Assembly: GCA_012512545.1 (NCBI GenBank)
Contig: JAAZDZ010000399.1
Location: 1-11,004, forward strand
Source of the DNA: Alcaligenaceae bacterium
GTDB lineage: Bacteria > Pseudomonadota > Gammaproteobacteria > Burkholderiales > Burkholderiaceae_B
DNA: 11,004 bases
Reading direction: 5' to 3'
Part shown: in pieces, positions 8,056 to 11,004 of the stretch
How the letters are laid out: every line of letters begins with the position of its first letter
Position numbering within the stretch: the stretch's first letter is position 1
Made by a program: the position numbers and the translations under genes
The notes under the pieces: model-generated
What the model was told of the DNA's origin: nothing
Seen by the model: the letters and a program-made list of their open reading frames with translations, nothing else
Databases searched by the model: none

Positions 8056-8063
8056 TTGTACAA
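8056..8063. promoter_or_regulatory. Short palindrome upstream of the glcB promoter
   Basis: TTGTACAA is a perfect 8-bp palindrome ending 22 bp upstream of the -35 element of the glcB promoter. Short GT...AC palindromes resemble half-site cores of FadR/GlcC-type GntR regulators, some of which control glyoxylate and glycolate genes. The match is short and could be chance. Confidence 0.25.
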
Positions 8064-8110
8064 AAAGTAAAAGATGAATGGGTTGAGCCTTGTTGATTGG
8101 GTATGTATTG

Positions 8111-8124
8111 GTCATTTTAATGAC
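8111..8124. repeat. Inverted repeat just after the permease stop
   Basis: GTCATT-TT-AATGAC is a perfect 6-bp inverted repeat with a 2-nt centre, 2 bp beyond the permease stop codon and about 160 bp upstream of glcB. It is too AT-rich to make a good terminator stem, and no U-run follows on the minus strand. It could be an operator or chance. Confidence 0.3.
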
Positions 8125-8126
8125 GT

Positions 8127-9056
8127 TCAGCTCATCCACCCTACCAGCAGGGAAACCGTCAGCACCGATAGCACGGTGGACAGCAGGGTGGCTTCCGAAG
8201 TGACGGCCGGTTCACGGTTGTAAAGCTTGGCAACCATGAAGGGGCCGGTGCCGACCGGAAGGGCGGCCAGCAGAATGGCGGCGCTGGCCCACATGGCAGG
8301 CATGTCAAACACCCAGGTGACCAATACAAAGGCCAGCAGGGGGTGAACCAGCAGCTTGAGCGAAACAATGCGCCAGACCGTGTGGCGATGCTGGCTGGTG
8401 CTGCCCTGCGACAGAAACAGGCCGATGGTGACCAGGGCACAGGGGCTGGCGGCGGCGCCCAGCAAAGTGGTGAACTGCAGGACGGGCGCAGGCAGCGTCC
8501 AGCCCACACCTGAAACCAGCAGCCCGGCAAGGGGCGCGCAGACCAGCGGGTTGCGCAGCACGGCCAGCCCCACTTTGCGCAGGGTGGTGGTCAGCGATGC
8601 TGAGCGCTGCAGGTCGGTTTCCACCAGCACGATGCTGAAGGCGAACAGCACGCAGGCCGTCAGCAGCGTCATGATAATGACGGCGGGCAGGCTGGCTTCC
8701 CCCAACACCATGATGCACAGGGGGATGCCCATATAGCCCGCGTTGCCGTAGGCGGCGGCCAGGCTGGCAATGCTGGCATCGGCCAGTCGGCGGCCTTCCT
8801 TGCGGCCCGCCAGAAAACACATGCCGAAAACCACTGCCATGGCAATGGCCGATGCGGCGATAAAGCCCGGCTGGCGGATTTCGTCCCAGCTTATGAGCGC
8901 CATTGCCTGGAACAGCAGGGCGGGCAGCGCCATCCAGACAACAAAGCTGTTCAGGCTGTCAGTGGCGGTCTGCCCCAGCAGCCGCTTCCGGCCAGCAAGC
9001 CAGCCGATCAGAATCAGGGCGAAAAGCGGTAAAACGGCTTCCAGGATCAGGGACAT
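8127..9056 (-). CDS. AEC-family (auxin efflux carrier) transporter
   Basis: This 309-residue, highly hydrophobic inner-membrane protein of the AEC family (Pfam Mem_trans) has about ten predicted helices in two halves of five. The first segment is LILEAVLPLFALILIGWLAG. LNSFVVWMALPALLFQAMA, AAAYGNAGYMGIPLCIMVLG (the family's conserved Asn/Gly-rich helix break) and FTTLLGAAASPCALVTIGLFLS (the matching break in the second half) are diagnostic. The C-terminal part has LAALPVGTGPFMVAKLYN. Bacterial members include putative malate or malonate permeases (MleP and MdcF types), so a dicarboxylate or similar organic anion is a reasonable guess. Its position upstream of glcB on the same strand fits that but does not prove it. 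The Shine-Dalgarno is weak (GAG near the ATG). It diverges from amn across 129 bp. Confidence 0.9.
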   Translation of the reverse strand: MSLILEAVLPLFALILIGWLAGRKRLLGQTATDSLNSFVVWMALPALLFQAMALISWDEIRQPGFIAASAIAMAVVFGMCFLAGRKEGRRLADASIASLAAAYGNAGYMGIPLCIMVLGEASLPAVIIMTLLTACVLFAFSIVLVETDLQRSASLTTTLRKVGLAVLRNPLVCAPLAGLLVSGVGWTLPAPVLQFTTLLGAAASPCALVTIGLFLSQGSTSQHRHTVWRIVSLKLLVHPLLAFVLVTWVFDMPAMWASAAILLAALPVGTGPFMVAKLYNREPAVTSEATLLSTVLSVLTVSLLVGWMS

Positions 9057-9123
9057 GCTCAGACTCGGTTTGGCGCGACGTATTATTAAAGCAATTAAAT
9101 GTCACGGCAGCCATATTTGTCAT

Positions 9124-9143
9124 ACAAGCAGCGCTATGCTTGT
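9124..9143. promoter_or_regulatory. Inverted repeat in the permease/amn spacer
   Basis: ACAAGCA-GCGCTA-TGCTTGT has perfect 7-bp arms around a 6-nt centre, in the divergent spacer, ending 42 bp before the chosen amn start. It could be a dimeric regulator's site or a leader hairpin. It has no U-run and so is not an intrinsic terminator. I do not recognise a matching regulator. Confidence 0.4.
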
Positions 9144-9185
9144 TCCAAAGACCAGATAAACGAATTGAGAAGCCGCCAGGCGGCA

Positions 9186-10694
9186 ATGAACAGAATGAAA
9201 ATGGATGAAGGCATCGGGCTGGTGAGCCAGCCGCCACTGATTCCCTTCACGGGGTATACGGATGCTGAAAAAGCGGTACAGCAACTGGTGGATATCTATG
9301 AGCGCAATACGGCGTTCATCCGCGAGAATTTCAAGCGTTATGTGAAGGATGGCCTGCCCGCCAAGCATCGGGTGCGCGCCTGCTATCCTGCGATACGCAT
9401 ACGGGTCGATACTTACCAGGAAGTGGACAGCCGCCTGTCATACGGCCATGTGGTCGAGCCGGGCACCTACATGACCACCATCACTCAGCCAGGCTTGTTC
9501 TTTGATTACCTGGTCGAGCAGATTGGCTTGCTGGTGCGCAATCACGGCGTGCCTGTGGAAATCGGCGAATCGGATGTGCCGATCCCCCTGCATTTTTCTT
9601 TCATTGGCGGCCAGTATGTGGAAGGTGTGTATGGCAATGACCCGCGCGGCATCGCCCTGCGCGATCATTTCGATGTGCCCGACCTGGCGGTCACCGACGA
9701 CGCCATTGTGAATGGCACCTGGGAAGGCCGGCGCGGCGAACCGTTGCCGCTGGCGCCTTTCACTGCGCCGCGGGTGGATTATTCCCTGCATCGCCTGCAG
9801 CACTATACGGCGACGGCGCCCGAGCATTTCCAGAGCTTTGTGGTCTTCACCAATTATCAGTTCTATGTGGATGAGTTCTGCCAATGGGCGCGCGATATTC
9901 TGAAAAGCGGCGACGGCGGCTATACGGCCCTGGTGGAGCCGGGCAACATCGTGACACCTGCTGGTGCAGACGGCGTTGCCAGCGGCCTGCCGCCTGTGCG
10001 CATGCCGCAGATGCCGTCCTATCACCTGATGCGCGACCGCCATACGGGCATTACTCTGATCAATATCGGTGTCGGGCCTTCCAACGCCAAGACCATTACC
10101 GATCACGTGGCGGTGCTGCGCCCCTCGGCATGGATCATGCTGGGGCACTGCGCGGGCTTGCGCACGACGCAGCGTCTGGGCGATTACGTGCTGGCGCACG
10201 GCTATGTGCGGGATGACCACGTGCTGGATGCCGATCTGCCTACCTGGGTTCCAGTGCCGCCGCTGGCGGAAATCCAGGTGGCGCTTGAGCAGGCCGTAAC
10301 CGATGTTGCCGGACTGGCTGATTGGGAACTGAAACGCATCATGCGTACCGGCACGGTGGCCAGCATTGACAACCGTAACTGGGAATTGCGCGACCATCAC
10401 GAACCGGTGCAGCGCCTGTCGCAGTCGCGGGCGATTGCTCTGGACATGGAATCGGCCACCATTGCGGCCAACGGCTTCCGTTTCCGCGTGCCTTACGGCA
10501 CTTTACTGTGCGTGTCCGACAAGCCCCTGCATGGCGAACTGAAGCTGCCGGGCATGGCCAGCGATTTCTACCATACGCAGGTTTCCCGGCATTTGCGCAT
10601 CGGTATCCGGGCGCTGGAAAAGCTGCGTGACATGCCGCCCGAAAGGCTGCATTCGCGCAAGCTGCGCAGCTTTATAGAAACCGCTTTCAAGTAG
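9186..10694 (+). CDS. amn: AMP nucleosidase
   Basis: This 502-residue protein hydrolyses AMP to adenine and ribose 5-phosphate, controlling the adenylate pool. It follows E. coli Amn closely. An N-terminal regulatory domain has EPGTYMTTITQPGLFFDYLVEQ (about 91-112), RVDYSLHRLQHYTAT (196-210) and FVVFTNYQFYVDEF (218-231). A C-terminal nucleoside-phosphorylase-like catalytic domain has ITLINIGVGPSNAKT (289-303), IMLGHCAGLR (317-326), LGDYVLAHGYVRDDHVLD (331-348), DNRNWELR (395-402), ALDMESATIAANGFRFRVPY (418-437) and LLCVSDKPLHGELKLPG (440-456), whose Asp445 is the likely catalytic acid. The ATG at 9186 is preferred. The ATG at 9099 would add 29 residues and overlap the inverted repeat at 9124-9143. 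ATGs at 9195 or 9201 are also possible, because no start has a strong Shine-Dalgarno. It is followed after 11 bp by a deoxyribosyltransferase-like gene. Confidence 0.95.
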   Translation: MNRMKMDEGIGLVSQPPLIPFTGYTDAEKAVQQLVDIYERNTAFIRENFKRYVKDGLPAKHRVRACYPAIRIRVDTYQEVDSRLSYGHVVEPGTYMTTITQPGLFFDYLVEQIGLLVRNHGVPVEIGESDVPIPLHFSFIGGQYVEGVYGNDPRGIALRDHFDVPDLAVTDDAIVNGTWEGRRGEPLPLAPFTAPRVDYSLHRLQHYTATAPEHFQSFVVFTNYQFYVDEFCQWARDILKSGDGGYTALVEPGNIVTPAGADGVASGLPPVRMPQMPSYHLMRDRHTGITLINIGVGPSNAKTITDHVAVLRPSAWIMLGHCAGLRTTQRLGDYVLAHGYVRDDHVLDADLPTWVPVPPLAEIQVALEQAVTDVAGLADWELKRIMRTGTVASIDNRNWELRDHHEPVQRLSQSRAIALDMESATIAANGFRFRVPYGTLLCVSDKPLHGELKLPGMASDFYHTQVSRHLRIGIRALEKLRDMPPERLHSRKLRSFIETAFK

Positions 10695-10698
10695 GGGG
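10693..10698 (+). promoter_or_regulatory. Shine-Dalgarno overlapping the amn stop codon
   Basis: AGGGGG lies 7 nt before the ATG at 10706 and shares its first two bases with the amn TAG stop (10692-10694). This places ribosome entry for the downstream gene directly at the end of amn and argues for one transcript with coupled translation. Confidence 0.7.
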
Positions 10699-10705
10699 CA
10701 GCAGC

Positions 10706-11004
10706 ATGGACAACGCACAACGGGGTCAGACCCAATCTATTTATCTGGCCGGGTTCGATGTCTTCCGGCCCGATGCAGTGGCGCATGGCGAACAGCTCAA
10801 GATGCTGTGCAATAAGTATGGCTACGCAGGGCAGTATCCCCTGGATAAACGTGTGCCGCGCAATCTTCCGCCCCAGGAACAGGCCCGCTGGATCTGTCGC
10901 AACAACCTGGAAGTGCTGCGCAAATGTGATCTCGTAGTGGCCAACCTGAACCCGTTTCGCGGTTCGGAGCCGGATTCAGGCACGGTATTCGAGGTGGGTT
11001 ACGC
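10706..11004 (+). CDS. Nucleoside 2-deoxyribosyltransferase-family protein, 5' part
   Basis: The first 100 residues are present; the gene continues past the right edge. The sequence starts MDNAQRGQTQSIYLAGFDVF, with the early Tyr/Gly strand (YLAG, residues 13-16) of the Nuc_deoxyrib_tr family. It continues to KCDLVVANLNPFRGSEPDSG and TVFEVGYA. The Asp75 strand (CDLVVANL), Asp90 and Glu96 fit the family's active-site arrangement; in Lactobacillus NTD the equivalent Asp92 and nucleophile Glu98 have the same six-residue spacing. Members either exchange the base on 2-deoxyribose or, in the DNPH1/Rcl branch, hydrolyse deoxynucleoside 5'-monophosphates. Which applies cannot be decided from this fragment. 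It lies 11 bp behind amn, so it is probably co-transcribed and has a role in purine or deoxynucleotide salvage or pool clearing. Confidence 0.88.
   Translation, partial: MDNAQRGQTQSIYLAGFDVFRPDAVAHGEQLKMLCNKYGYAGQYPLDKRVPRNLPPQEQARWICRNNLEVLRKCDLVVANLNPFRGSEPDSGTVFEVGY

Noticed and set aside
9438..10400. 320-residue open frame on - antisense to amn
   Set aside because: It covers conserved amn motifs on the other strand and has no family features or ribosome site.

Overview
The window is chromosomal DNA from a GC-rich betaproteobacterium. It is most likely a member of the Burkholderiales close to Alcaligenaceae (Bordetella or Pusillimonas-like). This is inferred from the overall character of the proteins, for example the DinB with a long insert after the first strand and the amn gene paired with a deoxyribosyltransferase-like gene. 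I cannot name the genus from sequence alone. Coding density is high. I see no insertion sequence, prophage gene, tRNA, rRNA or CRISPR array, and nothing that marks a horizontally acquired island.

Layout. The left edge holds the 3' part of a cyclase-family (metal-dependent hydrolase) gene on +. It converges with a LacI-family regulator on - (start at 1604). The roughly 200 bp divergent spacer after the regulator contains a 16-bp near-palindrome with the central CG typical of LacI-family operators. A + strand pair follows: a histidine-triad (HIT) protein and DNA polymerase IV (dinB), which overlap by 20 bp. On - lies a YcbX-like MOSC-domain protein, divergent from a class-III (ArgD-like) aminotransferase on +. 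A strong, apparently bidirectional terminator separates that gene from malate synthase G (glcB, -). Upstream of glcB, also on -, is an AEC-family permease. glcB has its own good sigma-70-like promoter in the gap. The right end carries AMP nucleosidase (amn, +) and, 11 bp later, the beginning of a nucleoside 2-deoxyribosyltransferase-family gene that runs out of the window.

How the genes relate. Most are single-gene or two-gene units of central metabolism and housekeeping: glyoxylate assimilation (glcB), nucleotide salvage or turnover (amn plus its partner), translesion synthesis (dinB), molybdenum-cofactor-type detoxification (MOSC) and amino-acid metabolism (aminotransferase). The least conventional unit is amn with the deoxyribosyltransferase-family gene. 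Both families break N-glycosidic bonds, and the pair looks co-transcribed. Three short inverted repeats, in the lacI/hit, MOSC/aminotransferase and permease/amn spacers, are the main unexplained structures. I found no convincing undescribed multi-gene system here.
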